A stretch of 64,000 nt of DNA from Ficedula albicollis (GCF_000247815.1 NC_021677.1:10462803-10526802); one strand, 5' to 3'. Positions 38,577 to 52,335 are shown, counted from the first letter of the stretch. Numbers and translations are program-made. The notes: a model not told the origin generated them from the letters alone.

Positions 38577-41335
38577 CAGAGGAATGGAACAAAATAATAA
38601 ACTTCCCCTAAATATACATCTGTATTATTAACAATTATTTTTAGAAACAGACAAATCTTGTCTGGGAGATGATTACTGCTGGAATGCATATTCATCAAAA
38701 TGGTCTCTCATTTTCACTTGTAATTGTTTCAGCTGTTGTAAGAGACTGCTTTCATTTGAGCAGTGCCTTAAAAGCTAATGGAGGTTGAATTCGTTTTGTA
38801 AATAGATTCATACAACTGCCTGTGGTATTGACAGCAACAAAACAACTAATGGATCAAATGAAATATTTCAATCTATAATGTACCCATTAGTGGCACCCAA
38901 GCCATATTAGACCTAGTACTTACTTTTCTGATCTTCAATCAGTTCAGTTAATGATGTGCTTGGCACACATGCCTTTACTTACTGAAGACTTTCTGATATT
39001 CCAACAGAAAAAAACCCTTACAGTTAAGTGAAGTTATCTCCAAAAGCCAGAGGGGAGGTTTGTGCCAAATGTGAAATGCAGTTGAATCGTGTTATCAAAT
39101 ACTCTTCACTGTAAAGGAAGAATGATTCCTTTTTTAAATAAAATAATATAGAAAATTGTAAAAATTCAAAAAGGGAGAAACTTGCTCCACTGAATGAGTG
39201 ATACAAAGCCAATCATATCTGTCAGTTTTATAAAGTCTACAAATCAAAAAGCATCATATTTCTTATCCACTGGTTTTCAAAAAGCCTGCAGAAATGAATT
39301 GGGCATATGAGTATTCAGTCCTGTAATTGAATTAGAGCAGCTAAGAACACTTGGTACAGATGATGTGGCCTTTCTCACTATTGAGTTAAGGAGGAATTTC
39401 TAAATCTAGAAGTTTGGCTCCTACTCTAAATAAAAACAACAAATTTCCTATGTTTTGGAGGTTGTTCAAGGCCATTCCAGAAAGCGGGATGTGAGATGAG
39501 AACTAAAAAGAGAAAATTTGATTAGACCAAGCTTTTCCATAAACTTTTCCAAAAGCTTTTCCAAGCTTTTCCATCTTGAATAGTAGGAATGTGTACGTAC
39601 AAGATACTACTAGGCTTATATAAAATGCAAAATGTTTTTTAAATTATTTGTACTGACATTAGAGAGTTCTAGGTGTGGAATCCAGTTCCTAGGGGCTTTT
39701 CAGCCAAGTGACATTCTCCCTTCTGAAAGGATACCTGTGAGTGTAACTGTCCTGTAGCATATATTATTATAAGATTAAATACATGGAGTATGCAAATATA
39801 AACCCGTTTGTTTAAAACCAGAAATGGAAGTGAGAACCACAGAAACTGCAAAAGGATGTGACTTCAGCCCCTGCTTTAAAAGTAAACTGGGAAAGTACCT
39901 GTACAGTCCTAATAACTGGAGTCTGAAACAAGATGAAAGAAGTTTTTCATGAGTTTATAAATAGAATATTCTGTAATACTTTGTTGCACAAGAAAGGTTT
40001 ACAAGCAAGATGAGACTCATTGGTGTGTTTGGAATTGTAAGTCATCATGTAGATATTTGGAAAGATTTCTTTCCAGCCACTTGGCGAATTCTTTGCTGGC
40101 ATCTGCTAACTGCCTTTGGCACAACAGCCATGTCAAATGCTGGTTTAAAACCAGTTTGTCTCAAACCTACTTAGCTTGGACTTTGCAAGTAGTTACCTCA
40201 GATGGAAGAGTGCCTTTCTCTGACTTCATACATAATTTATCTGAAATTGTGGAACTGTTCAAAGGAGGAGAGGTTTGAATTCATCAGACAAACCGGTATG
40301 TGTAGCTGTGTGACCTTAAATCTGATTTATAAAACAGAATTTTCTGAAAATTACATTTCAAATCTGTTATATGCAATGCAGTAGAAACAGTTTTTAAGCA
40401 CAACTCTGATGTACAATGCCCTTTTACTCAACTTTGTTTTAAGAGGAATTTTATTTGCTCGGAATGCACGTAAAATAAAATATTCAGCAAGCAACGATCT
40501 AATAAATTAGACACTGCCAGTGCACGATAAATAATAAAACAGTGTAATTCCAGCTCACAGAGGAGAACTTTGTCTTCTATTTTGGAGAACCCTAAAATAA
40601 AAATATTCTGAATTAGGTGATTTCTGAAAAAATCAGTACTGAAATCTAACCAGTATGTTTAGAATTAGTTTACATGTTAGGTTTGTGGGGAAATGCAAAT
40701 AGTTAAGTGCTACTCAGTTGTGCATTTGTATTATTATTGGCCTTTAAGTTTTCTATAATCATTTGTGATACAGATTTGCGTCTGGGTTCTTTGGACCTCT
40801 CATCAGAAGTTTCCTTCCCAAATAACAGGTATCTGTGGGATGCAGATGGAGCACATAACTGCCCAGGAACTGGGAAATGCAAGATACGGTTTAGACATGA
40901 CTTTACACAGAGGTCACATATCCTTAAATGAACCCTGGGCTCGATGTTGAATTTGTATCCTTACATAAATTCCAGGCTAGGTGTTGCTGAGCTACAGCTT
41001 TCCCTGTCCCCAGGTTATCCCCCATCTTCTCCTTGTTTTACAAATGTATTTCCAAGTCTCTCACAACTGTCAGTGAAACTCTGCAACCTCCAACCTGGGA
41101 GTTCATTTGTACATGGGGATTCCTAGTGACCATTTACAGCCCAAATAAATTTTCTCTGTGTTCCTTTCCTAGTGCTGAGCAGGCAGAGTTGGCAAGAAAT
41201 CCAATAGAGAATTTTCTTATTCTCCCGTAGAAACTTAAACTTGCACTGGGAGTGGGAGTTGTTTTATTATTTCTATCCAATCTTCCTGTGTAAAAATCGC
41301 TGTGGCCAGGCCTGTGTTTTATGTTTTCACTTTTG
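38577..41335. other. Non-coding stretch, nothing specific seen
   Basis: AT-rich DNA without a recognisable exon, RNA gene or repeat. Open frames here are 60-74 codons with no family resemblance. Confidence 0.5.
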
Positions 41336-41339
41336 AATG

Positions 41340-41491
41340 GTCAGATGTTGGAATGGGGTGCCCGGGGAGGTGGTGGAATCACCATCCTGGAGGTGTTCAA
41401 GGTCTGGATCTGGGTGATGCGGCTTTACAGGCGCAGTGACCGGGCGATCCTGAAGGTCTCTTCCAAACTTGATGCTTCCACGATTCTACGT
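41340..41491 (+). mobile_element. CR1 LINE 3' end fragment, plus orientation
   Basis: The order ggaatggggtgcccggggag, gtggtggaatcaccatcctg, gaggtgttcaaggtctggat, gatcctgaaggtctcttcca, then cacgattctacg matches the CR1 3' region up to its terminal octamer. It is moderately diverged. Confidence 0.85.
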
Positions 41492-41554
41492 GAAAAAACT
41501 ACTTCAAAACCTCCTGTCTTCTTTCCATCAAGCCCACCTAGACTATCAGCTATG

Positions 41555-41930
41555 GGAATCTGCAGTCTGTGACATTTCCCATCTTGTTTCTGTTCCTTTG
41601 GGCAGAGGCAGCGCGTTTCCTCTGGCGGGGCGGGCAGTGCCGGGCGCTCCTCTCCTCTCCGTTCCGCTGCTCTCCGTTCCTCTGCTCTCCCCACTCGGGG
41701 CCGTGAAGAGCCGGGTTATGTAAAGAGCCGAGTTACGCAAGGAATGCAGATTTTCCCCTTACGTAACAGCCCGCCCCTGTCGGAGCCTTCCCTGTTGGCG
41801 CTGGCTGTACCTTAACGCAGGGAAAAGCGGCGCTGGCACTGTCGGGGCATCTCTCTCTCTCTGGCTCCACACTGAGCTGTTTGCTGCCGTGAAAATCCCG
41901 CCTCTTCCTTAACCTGCAGGACATTTCCTT
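41555..41930. promoter_or_regulatory. Second GC-rich block with duplicated TTAYGYAA module
   Basis: CpG-rich, with GC boxes and repeated ctctccgttcc-type units. A 17-bp tandem duplication (41707-41723 and 41724-41740) carries TTATGTAA (41716-41723) and TTACGCAA (41733-41740); a third site, the palindrome TTACGTAA, is at 41759-41766. These match the binding site of PAR-bZIP/E4BP4 (D-box) or C/EBP-family factors. It could be an alternative AMPD3 promoter or a distal enhancer. Confidence 0.45.
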
Positions 41931-41955
41931 CCGTTAAAACAAGCAGCACACGTAC

Positions 41956-42060
41956 CTGACTCGTATTGTGCCCTTTTCTGGGTCCAGGAAAGACTTTATT
42001 AAATCCCAGTTATTGCACGGAGTGAAGTAAATCCAGTGTGGACAAAGGGAAGTGACAAAG
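41956..42060 (-). other. Candidate alternative noncoding first exon with very strong donor
   Basis: The minus strand reads ...ACGAGTCAG|GTACGT with the exon ending at 41956, a near-ideal splice donor on the AMPD3 strand, 10.5 kb upstream of the ATG exon. Mammalian AMPD3 is known to use several alternative first exons. The 5' boundary is unknown; 42060 is only a placeholder. An AATAAAG just upstream (about 41998) argues that this could instead be a retroviral remnant. Confidence 0.25.
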
Positions 42061-45000
42061 TTCTGAGTATCTCGTGCTCTGTTTCAGCTGCTGCCACAAT
42101 TGAAGGACCTGATTCCAGTGCCTGTCTCCAAAGATCATCTTCTAAGTCACTTCAGTGCCAACAGGGCTAGAAAAAAAAAAGAGCCCCATAGCTCAGAACT
42201 CTGTCTTTAGCAGGTATTAGGGAAGATTTGCTTGTCCCCTCCTGTGCAGGCAGAGCATCATCAGGTGCTGTACCCTTGGGATGCTTTCATGGAGCAGTGG
42301 ATTCTGTCAGGGCTTCTGTGCTTGATGCCCTACTCAATTTCCCCTATACTAATTCCTGATCCTGCAAGTTTACACGCCTTTCTTTTCAGATTTAGTGACC
42401 CTGAGAAGTTGGGGCGGGTAGTTTGTTCAGGATTTTTTTTTTCTTAGTTGGTTTTATATTGGTTTCAGGGCTTTTTCCCCTTTTTCCTTGGCCTTGTTTC
42501 TCCATGGAAAGGCCTCGAATTTCATGGACACCTTGAAGGATCGGTGAAAAGGAGTGCTCTGCTCAGGGCTTTTTTCATTTTTGCCCATACACCCTCACAC
42601 CCCTTTCATTTTTTGTGTGTTCCTAAAGCTCAGGATCTGTGGGGAGGGTCTCTGTATGTAATAAACTCTTTGCTGGATCATGTAGTGGAAAAGAAGGGAT
42701 TTCCAGAGGGAGCAGCTCCAACATGAACAAATCTCTTTGAGTGTCAGGTAGCCAATAGAGGCTGGAGCAGATGGCAGAAGGTGTGGGATGGAAGGTGACC
42801 TGCTGGATTAGTCAGTGTTTGAGTGGCTTATTGCTGTCATCTCCTGTACAAAAAGCTGATAGCAGGGAAACAGCCAGTCTTCTCAAATCCTCCAGACCGA
42901 AGTGGAAGAAAAGGTATTGAACTCAATGACTGCCTTCCCTAATATTTCATTTCTGAGTTTCAACAACCTTTTGTTTACAAAACAGAAATATCAGAGGACT
43001 TTAGAACTTAAATGAGTAGATAATCAAAAAATAAACTATCTCATTGGTGTTTCTTCAACTTTGTTTTTTCAGATCAGTTTAATTTTTCTTCAAAACTCGT
43101 ATGAACGAAGTATAAATTTTAAACTTATATCTGCTACCCCAAAACAATGGGAAAAGGTAAATTTGCCGAATGCAAACATTCATTTAACAATCTGGCACTG
43201 AAACTGGATATTTGCTAAAAGAGCAAGAGTAAACTTCACAATCCCTTAAGATAACTTTTCAGCATTTTGCAGTGCAGCAGGAAGGAATGGGTGCTTCCAT
43301 GACTTTTCCATGTGCCAGTGTGACACAGTCAGGAGCAAAAGGCTGGAAGAACAGATCAACACCTTAAAACCACTTTTGGCACTGTCTCTGTGCAAGGGGC
43401 CAGAATCCTTTGTTTTCCATCCTTAGGCACCACGCAGGCATCCTGTGGACACAATTAACCGTGAAAATTCAGTATAATACAGGGGAGAAACTGAAAGCCT
43501 TTTTGCTCCTTGCATTGGCTATCACTTCCACCTTGCTCAAAGGATGGAAACAATTATTTTTTTCTATTTTCTTTCCTTTTTTATAGTAGTATCTATGACT
43601 GTCAATGGAACACACTCTGAATGGTACTTACTTTTCAAAACTCTGTGCAAGGTTGGGAAATGCTGCATTTAAAAAGCCGATGGAGCCATCTAGTGTTTAA
43701 AAATTACAGTTACATGGTTTTTGGACTTAGTGTGCAAGAGTAACAGGCCCAATCTTCATGGTCAGAGAGGGAAAGCAACTCATAATGTTTCATATTAATC
43801 CCTGACAGGTCTTACATCTGAATTTGTAGGAATCTTTTGATTCTTACAAAATGTTGTGGATATGGGTGCCAGAACTGACAGTGTTAAACTGCATGTGGAG
43901 ATTTCTATTACTTCACTAGAGACACCCATGTCTAGACAAAATGTTTTCTTGTATTTATGCTCAGCCACTTTCATAGATCATCATTTTCAGTTATATGTTT
44001 TCATTTCTGCTTGACATTTAGACCCTTCCAATCCCTGTGCTGCTGCCTTGCCTGCTGCTTCAGGGCATGCACACAAGACACGCTCACATTGATTTTTTTT
44101 CCTCATAATTTCTCGTGCTGAGCTCAGATATAATTGCTCAGCATTTGTCATCCACAGTCCTTTCCCCGATGACATATTCCCATGGTCATTTTCTGCATTT
44201 GTGGGTAACTTCTAGAGACAAAGAAAAGCGATTTTTGTAGTTACCGTTTAAATAATTGGGCTGGCTTTATTCTCCTAATGTAACCTAGGAAGGTGAGTGC
44301 AGATCAACTACTCAACAAAAAGGCAAAAGGGAAATGTTTCTGCCCTATGGAGGGAAAATTGGGGTCAAAGCAGAAACTGAGACAACCTATCAGCTTCTGC
44401 TGGCATGGCAGATGTAGGACAGAGGACAGGAGGTGTCACACCAGGAAAAGCCACTGTTGTTTCTGAGACAAACCACCTCTTCCTGGGTCCATGACACAAG
44501 TCAGTGTCCCATGATAATTTTACTTTTTTTCTTTCTCTTTTTTTCCCTCTTTCATTTTCCTGTCCAAGTTTTGTCTAATCATACAGATTTGATAGACATA
44601 ATGCAGTGATTAATTTAAATCCTAATGTCCATTTAGCAGCCTGAAATATGTATAATTAAAGGTAGGGCAGGCTTTGGGCATGTTTGAAAGATAGTGGCAA
44701 AATTCAAGCTGGTGTTCTAAGACTCTTTGCAGTCCATAAGAGGAAGCAAAGGAAGGGTTTATTTTGATCTCCACATAGGTGTTGGAGCCAATCCCACATG
44801 GCCAGCAGTAACTACTGAAAATCAGTTGCTTACCAGGAATCTCAGAGTGAGTCAGAGTTATCGTAGCTCTCTTGGAAGCTGCTTCTGGATGGCCATCCTA
44901 GGCATGATTCTAAGGATCACTTAACAGATGGATTCCTTTTAGTAGTTGCCCAGTGTGGTCAGGAAAGGAAGCTGAGTCTTGTGCTTTATAAACCTGTTTT

Positions 45001-48000
45001 GGTTATTATCGGTGGTTCTTCTGCCCACTATACATTTTAAGTTTTTAAAAACAAGAGTTTCTTCACTGATAATATTGCCAAAAGTCAAAATTAAGGCCCT
45101 GATAATACCACAGTGCACTACTGCTGTACTGTATTTACTGAATCCCTTCAAAGGGACTATCATATTATCACTGTGACCTCCAAAAAATGTTAGTCTTGTT
45201 TAATCATTAGAAGAAAGAGCTGGAGGCCAGAAAGTTCATAATATCACAATTAGGGACATAGGAGAGCCAACACTGTGGTTCATAGAAAAGACCTGTCTGA
45301 GTCAGTGGAGTGTTTCCATTTTCCCCAGCTGATGCAGTGCACAAACTCATGATATACCCAGTTTCTTCAGACACCCAGTTTACATTAAAGCAGGTCCTGT
45401 GCCAACCTGTCCTGTTTATAAGGATATACACAAGGAAATCAGCTGATACAGCTCTCATGTCATAAACTGAGCTTTTCTAAAAGCTGCAACTAGTTATTTA
45501 ATAGCAACTATTATGGAATAGCTTATGCTACAGTGGTTACACCCATCACCTTCCCTGGAGAGAAGAAAATCCATTACAATATTCTAAACATGAACTCATT
45601 GTACACTTTTGCAGCATTTTCTTCAGGGCTCTGCAAACAGGCAACTTGAAATAACATTCTGAATGGCATTAGTTATCTTTGAACAGTTGACTCTAAAATC
45701 CAATTACATGACTTGGAATGCTTAGCAAAACTTTGATTGGAGGCAATTAGAATTAAGAATGAGAAGAAAGAGGAATTATCAGAGGAAGGAAAACTCCAAA
45801 GGAAATGGAATTAATAGCAACAAAAAAACCAAAAACTGTAAAGGATAAAATCAAAGTGCAGAATTAACAGTCAAGATGGGAATGTTTCCTCAGCTGAGAA
45901 ATGATGGTGGTTGTAGGCCTGAGTGAGCTACAGCAGTACAAAAGGATAGGAAATCCTCCAGATCTTACTGCCCGTCCCCACTGGTATCACTGTGCACCTT
46001 GCTGGTTTGAGTGCATCACAGAGCCCCAAATTCAGACAAGCAGTCATTAAACATGGAATCTGGCCTTCTCTGCAGAATAACTTTTGATATCCCCAATGCC
46101 AAGGCAGTATTTTCCCCACTGCATGCCCGTGTTTATTCTGCCAGCCTTTTCACTGCTTGCTTCACTTACTCCCAATATGTCAAAGCCCAACTCTGACAAC
46201 TCTTTCACTCTGAGGATCCCTTAAAAGAACTCGGTTTTTGGGTCTGTTTTGAGCAGGACAGAGCTGTTAGTTTCTCTCCCTGTGGCAGACACTTCTGTCC
46301 TATAAGCAGACTTAAATACTGTGACAGATTGGAGGAAAATTGTGTTGTTTCCAGATGTGTGGAAGGAGCTGTGGAGCAGGGGAAATAACAAGGACTCGAG
46401 CTGTGCAACAGGAGCCAGCAAGGACAGAACAGGACAGCAGAGCCTCCTCTCTCAGACCTGTCCTGAGATACTGTCTGAGCTGGTGTGCACGAGTCTGTCA
46501 GCTTCCCACACAGTCCAGGACAGGATTTTCAATCCTTGAAGGACCAGGAGCTAAAGTGATTTTACAGAAGTGTTCTTGCTTTTATTCTCATAATTCAGGA
46601 GCAGATAAAAGGTTACTTTGTTCAAAAAAATATAATCATATTTGTGGTATTTGTGATATCTGTGTAATGGAAATTTTTTGACCTGTTTTTAATGTTCAGG
46701 TGTGTTCTTATTACCTGTGCATGAATGTGTATCCACATCTGCCAGGAAAGCCTTTCTGTCTGAGATTAGGAATGAAAGGGAGTCCTTTGTTTTAAATCTT
46801 AATTTGACCAGGTTAGACAAGGAAGTTAGATGAATGTTTTACTCCAAGTATTTCTTAAAAAAACTGGAAACATGGGACAGGAAGCCTGAATTAGCTGCAG
46901 GAAGTGAGACCTGACCAAGTGGACTGGACAGGAGGGACTCTGGCTGGAGCTTTGGAACCAGGTTCTACATAACTGCAGACAATGTGATGATTTAGGATGT
47001 GTCAAAAAAATACACACTGTACTTCTTGGGTTATCCACATGAAAAGCAGCAAAGTGCTACAAGTGACATGAAATCCAGCCCAGCAATTTGGGGGGCACAC
47101 CTTGGTGCAGTTTGAACACCCTGTGCACCAAGGTGAGGCGATTGCTCCACGAAGAATTCCTTTGGGTGGAGTTAACATAAGGACTCTCTAGTATTGTGGA
47201 AAGAGGTACAAATGAGATCCAAGGGCAGCAGGGGGAAAGCAGCAAATTCAAAAGAGAAGCTTGTGTGCCATTTAACAGTGTGTGATTAATAGGTGTCAAG
47301 GAAAGTGATGATTTTCCACCTCTTGATGTTCTCACTTCAAAGCAGTGTACATTTCTGGAAGCAATGCTTCAGCTGAAGAGAGCTGTGGATCCCAGCAGAG
47401 TAATAAATGGGTAAAATGTAATCACCTTCACAAACAGGAGTCAAACTCAGAGAGCTGTCTTTTCACCCTGCCCTTAAATTCTCTCAATCTGTGAAATTTC
47501 TTAGACAGTTTTGACTTCCTCATCCTAGATTTAATATTGCTTCTTTCTGCATGTTCTAAATTTGTGTCTGAAGGCCAGAGGTGCCTTTTTTCTACTTGTT
47601 CCTTAAACACTAACTTGAAGGCTGAAAACATTCCTGTGTTTCCAAATCTGGAAAAATGCAAAATGGTCATATTACCAAAGGGAGAGAGAGGAGGGGGGAA
47701 AAAAAGAAAAGAAAAGGAATACTGTGTACCCAACAAAATAGAGGCAAGAATGCAAGAATGCAGGAATGTAAATGTGTTACAGGCTGTTATTAGGATTTTG
47801 GATGCAAAAATAAAACTTAGAGAAGACTGAAGATTTGAAAAGGCACAATACAATCCAATTTATTTAGACTAGAAACTGCCCTTCCTAGATTGCTAAGGTG
47901 ACAAGAAAAATTGTGAAAAGAAGATAATCATATTTGTTTTAAGTCTGGCAGTTTCCATTGAAATGCCTGTCTCTCTATAATAGTTTTTTTGAAGGAAGTG

Positions 48001-50770
48001 CCTTGGGGAATTACTAGAAAAATGATCTTTATTAAGTGTTCATGGCCATCTGAACTATCCACCCATCCAGTATAAATGTGTTCTGGCAAAACAAGTGTTT
48101 GTGTTGCCATGGCCTTTCCCATGATGTTATTTTCTTAAGCAAAAGCATTTTTCTAGCTGAGATCTTAACAAGGACACAGGCAGGGCGCCATGATTCAGTC
48201 CTTGAAGAGAAAAATAATGATGTGGAAGGCATGGTGAAGGAAAAAGATGGTCTCAGAGGGGGCAGAACACAAGACTTAGATATCTGGAGTCTCTTTTGCC
48301 CAACAGAAGCAGTGATTCCTTCCACTAATCACCCCAGTTCTACATGAGAGCAGTGCAGCCTCCACCAGCCCTGCAAAAACACTGATGAGCCCAGTGCTGA
48401 GATTCTCCTGAGGCATCCTCAGGATTGGGAAAAACTTCCTTAAAAATAGCAGCTCAACTACAATTTGCTGAGCAAACCACATGCCTCAGACACAGGCTTC
48501 CAAAAATCAGGTCATAGGGCCCTGTACTGTGCAAAGGTACAGGGGTTCTGCAAAAAAATATTTTCCCAAGGTCTGTGTGGATCTGTGTGTTGCATTTGCA
48601 AGGTTTTAACTGTTCTATGTGCTTGGGTTTGGGGTTTTTCCTGCCTTTGCCCTGCAAAATCTCTTTGAGAAGGTGCTGCCTAAGGGTTTCACATCGTTCC
48701 TGTTCTCTGGTGAATACCTCTGCAAATGACAGTGACTGTGAATTTTGTTTATGGATTTATACTCTGGGCTTAGATTAATATCAAAGTGTTTTAGCATAAA
48801 AACAGGTGAACAGATCTCATAAGCATTGAACAACATTATTATGAAGTCATAGTGACTAAAGCAAAACTAATGGGTGCTTACATAAAGTTCACAAGGAAGG
48901 TGTTGAGTCCCCTTTGCACATCTTCCCAAATTCCAGTAACCATCACTTTCTGAGACAGAGGTCATCTCTGAATCCGTCTGCTTCCCATTCAGCAAGGGAC
49001 CACAAATTCCTTTCAGAAAGAGTAAAACACAAAAAATTAAGAACAGCAGGACCAAAGGCTGTGGCTTGGCTCTCATAGAGTTTTGATGAGATTTGGGCTT
49101 TTTCCTTCCTTCAGCTCCTGTGAGACACCTCTCTCCAACTGCTTTCATAGCCCTGTAACTCCACAAGTCAAATCAGAATATTGATCTCAACAGAAAATAC
49201 AAAGGGAATAAGGTCCATATCCAGTTAAGTACCTATTTGTAGAAGAGAGCACGTTACCAAAATAATCAAACCAAAACAAACAGGAAAAAAACCAAACAAG
49301 TAATGAAAATAAAAATAGAGTAGGCCTGTAAAAATAGAATAGGCAGGGTCATCATGAGAGGGTGAGTTCACATCTCACTGATAGCTGAACACAGCACCAT
49401 TTTAGCAAACAGATTAATTACAGAACTATGGCAAAACAAACCAACATAATCGTTTTATTTGCCATTAAATTAAATTAATTAGTGTGACACTAAGGCAGCA
49501 AGTAGCATTTGATATAAAGAATAGAGTATGTTAGGACTTTGCCCCAGAAGGTGTGTAATGTGCTCCCCTAACTACTGAGACCCATTCACTCTCATGCCCC
49601 TGCACTAAAATTACTTTTAAAAATCCCAGGAACAGAGCTCTGCTCCATCCTCTGGGAAGCAATTCCTCAGTCTACCACCTCACAATAATTTCTTCCTGTT
49701 CAACACTTACCTGCCATCTCACTAATATTGCTGAAGTATCTTCAATAACACATACTTGACATCTTTCATATTCATACTCACTGAAAAAAATCACAAGATA
49801 TCTAATCTAAAGCTAAAAATCCACAGAAAGAACACGAGGAACATGAGCTAAGTCCAGTTTGCTTTTTGCAACTAATTAAAAAAAAATTAAAAGACTGTTT
49901 AGAGGGGGAAACAAACATACAGCATTACATAACACCAGTCATATCTTTTTTTTTAATGCAACCTTTTGAAATTAGATTAGAGAGAAAATTCTGAGTTAAA
50001 ATTGACTCAGTTGAGTCTCCTGCTCTTGCAGTTCAAGAGGGACACGTCTGATGCATGAAGCAATAATGGAGCTGTGGGATGTATCTGGCTCATGACTAAA
50101 TCCTAAGTGGATTTAGTTGTCACAGTGTGGTGCAGAGAGCTTGCAAGCTCCATTCAGCAAGAAAAGGGTTGACCTGGATAGTGATTCTGGAACAGAGGGA
50201 AAGGGAATGAGCTGCAGGGGATGACAAAGCTGCCAGGAGAGCAGCAAAGATCACCCAGAATGTAACATCACTTAAATGGAGACATTCCTAAGTTGATGCT
50301 GACAGGAATTCAGAGATGTGGCTGAACCAAAAAAAAAAAAAAAAAGATTTAGAGCCTGGAGATAGGACTCTAAATTGAGTTTACTGGTGCTTAACTGCTG
50401 CTACAAACAGTGACAGTAATTTATAGATGTGCCTCAGTTGTCAGGAAAAATGAGTTAAAATAACCAATGAAAAATGAAAGCTTGTAAAATAGTCCACCTT
50501 CAACAAAATGCTGGAGAACACAATATAATTACAATTTACTTCCAAGTATATACTTTATTTTTATGAAAATTAATAATGCATTTAATTAATACCGAATTAT
50601 TAGGAATGACATGTTTTATTGAGAAAATATTGATGAATTTCTGAATATTAGATGCAAGTTTTGTGGTTCCTATGATAAAATATTTTAGCTGCTTAGCTTA
50701 TGAAAGCATTTAGAATTGTCCCAGTTTCCTTACTGGTAAATAATTCATTTAATGAAATACTTTAAAACTA
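42061..50770. other. Apparent gene-free stretch
   Basis: About 8.7 kb without a recognisable exon. Only minor simple tracts were seen: a purine-rich run at about 47684-47720 and a 17-nt A run at 50329-50345. Open frames stay below 141 codons, overlap on opposite strands and resemble no family known to me. Confidence 0.5.
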
Positions 50771-50789
50771 TTGTTCCATAACCTGTGGA

Positions 50790-51320
50790 GAGCACACCAG
50801 TTCTCAATCCACCTCCCTGTTCACTCATCCAGTCCCCACTTCCTGAGTTTGCCTATGAGGATGTTGTGAGAGACAGTGTCCAAAGCCTTGCTGAAGTGAA
50901 GGTAGACAAAATCCAGTGCTCTCCCCTCACCCCTCCAGGCAGTTATTTCATCATAAAAGGCAATCAGGTTGGTCAAGCAGGATTTACCCATCTTGAATCC
51001 ACCTGATTCCACCTTCTTATCCTCCCTGTGGGCAGAGATGGCCTCCAGAATGAGGTGCTCTGTCTTCTTTCCAGGGATTGTGGTGAGGATGACTGGCTGG
51101 TGGTTCCCTGGGTCCTCCTTCTTGCCCTTTTTCAAGACTGAGGTGACATTTTTTCCAGTCCTCAGACACCTCTCCTGATCACTGGCACCTTTCAAAGATG
51201 GTCATGGGCAGCCTCACTATAAGGTCTGCCAGCTCTCAGCACTTGTGGATGCATCCCATCAGGGCCCATGGATTTGTGGATGTCAAGTTTGCCTAGATGT
51301 TCTCTAAACCAATGCTCCTC
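50790..51320 (-). pseudogene. CR1 LINE ORF2 reverse-transcriptase fragment, broken
   Basis: The minus strand encodes recognisable CR1 reverse-transcriptase blocks in order: DIHKSMGPDGMHPQVLR, then after a frameshift LKKGKKEDPGN, LTTIPGKKTEHLILEAIS, KSCLTNLIAFYDE, YLHFSKALDTVS, KLRKWGLDE. An in-frame stop follows and RWIENW continues past it. The fragment is therefore inactive. In the block that is usually YLDFSKAFD the Asp is replaced by His. It is a separate insertion from the CR1 tail at 52.2 kb. Confidence 0.9.
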
Positions 51321-52190
51321 GAGACAGGGAAGGTCTTCCTTCCAATACTCCTTTACCCTGATTGCAATATTCTATGAGCTGTGCAATTTAGAATAAAATT
51401 TAAAATTTAAATTATTCAAAATTCTCAAACTTTGCAATATGTTAGCTTCTTCCCGATATGCATGTGGCACCAGTCAGACTCCCAGTTCTCTTCATATTTC
51501 CAAATAAGCTATGTGATTCTAAATTTGGATTAACATTAGATCCAGAGGCTCATTTATTATGTAAATGAACAGTAAGATTTTTGCTTAGGCCTTGAGGGTG
51601 GGCAGTGGGAGATGTGGATTCTAATTTAAACCTGACTATTAATCATGAAAAAAGCTGTTAAAAACCAACATTTCTTTCATGTCTTGATGTCAGTTAATTA
51701 GCTGTCCTTTATGGTCTACCATCATGGCCCTTCTGATGCAGGCTGAATTTGAATAGTCCAGTTGTATATCTCTTGTGTTTTAGATAAGAATGGTCTGGTG
51801 ATGTATTTCACTTTCAATTAGCAATTGAACAGCATAAGTTCATTTTTCCACTGCTTTTTAAATGCCAATGCATGGTGTAAATAGCTTAAGAATGGCTGTC
51901 ATCAATTGTCTGTCACAGGGAGGTATTATTCATGTCCTGAGTTAAATTCTCTGTTCAGATTCATAAGCTATTAGTTGTTAACTTCTTGCATGGAAATTAA
52001 GACAGCTGAGGACACCCAGTAGTGACACAGTGGGGTTCAGCTGTGAGGAGAGGCCTTCCCAATGACTATGGCTTGCTTCTTCCAAAGGTTTTCACCTCTG
52101 CTGTAGAGACAGTTACACTGCATGAAGAACTGGTCCCAAACCACCACAATCTACAGCAGAGAATCAGTGCTTTTATAGTGGAACAGCTTA
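51321..52190. other. Non-coding stretch, nothing specific seen
   Basis: AT-rich DNA between two CR1 pieces; no exon, RNA gene or repeat recognised. Confidence 0.5.
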
Positions 52191-52191
52191 G

Positions 52192-52335
52192 AAACTATAG
52201 AATCACTGAATGCCTTAAGCTGAGAAGATGCCTTAAAGATCATCTGGTTCCAGCCCCTCACCATGGGCAGGGACACTTTTCACTAGGCTGCTCAGAGCTC
52301 CACCCAGCCTGGTCTTGAACACTTACAGGGATGGA
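52192..52335 (-). mobile_element. CR1 LINE 3' end fragment, minus orientation
   Basis: The plus strand reads actatagaatcactgaatgc, aaagatcatctggttccagc, ccctcaccatgggcagggac, cagcctggtcttgaacactt, acagggatgg. These are complementary to the CR1 tail. The element stops where its agggatgg motif passes into the GGAT array. Confidence 0.85.

Noticed and set aside
41811..41850. Minus-strand ATG followed by codons for MPRQ, like the start of AMPD3, with a donor AAG|GTACAG downstream
   Set aside because: The frame stops after about a dozen codons and the match is only 12 nt; judged a coincidence.
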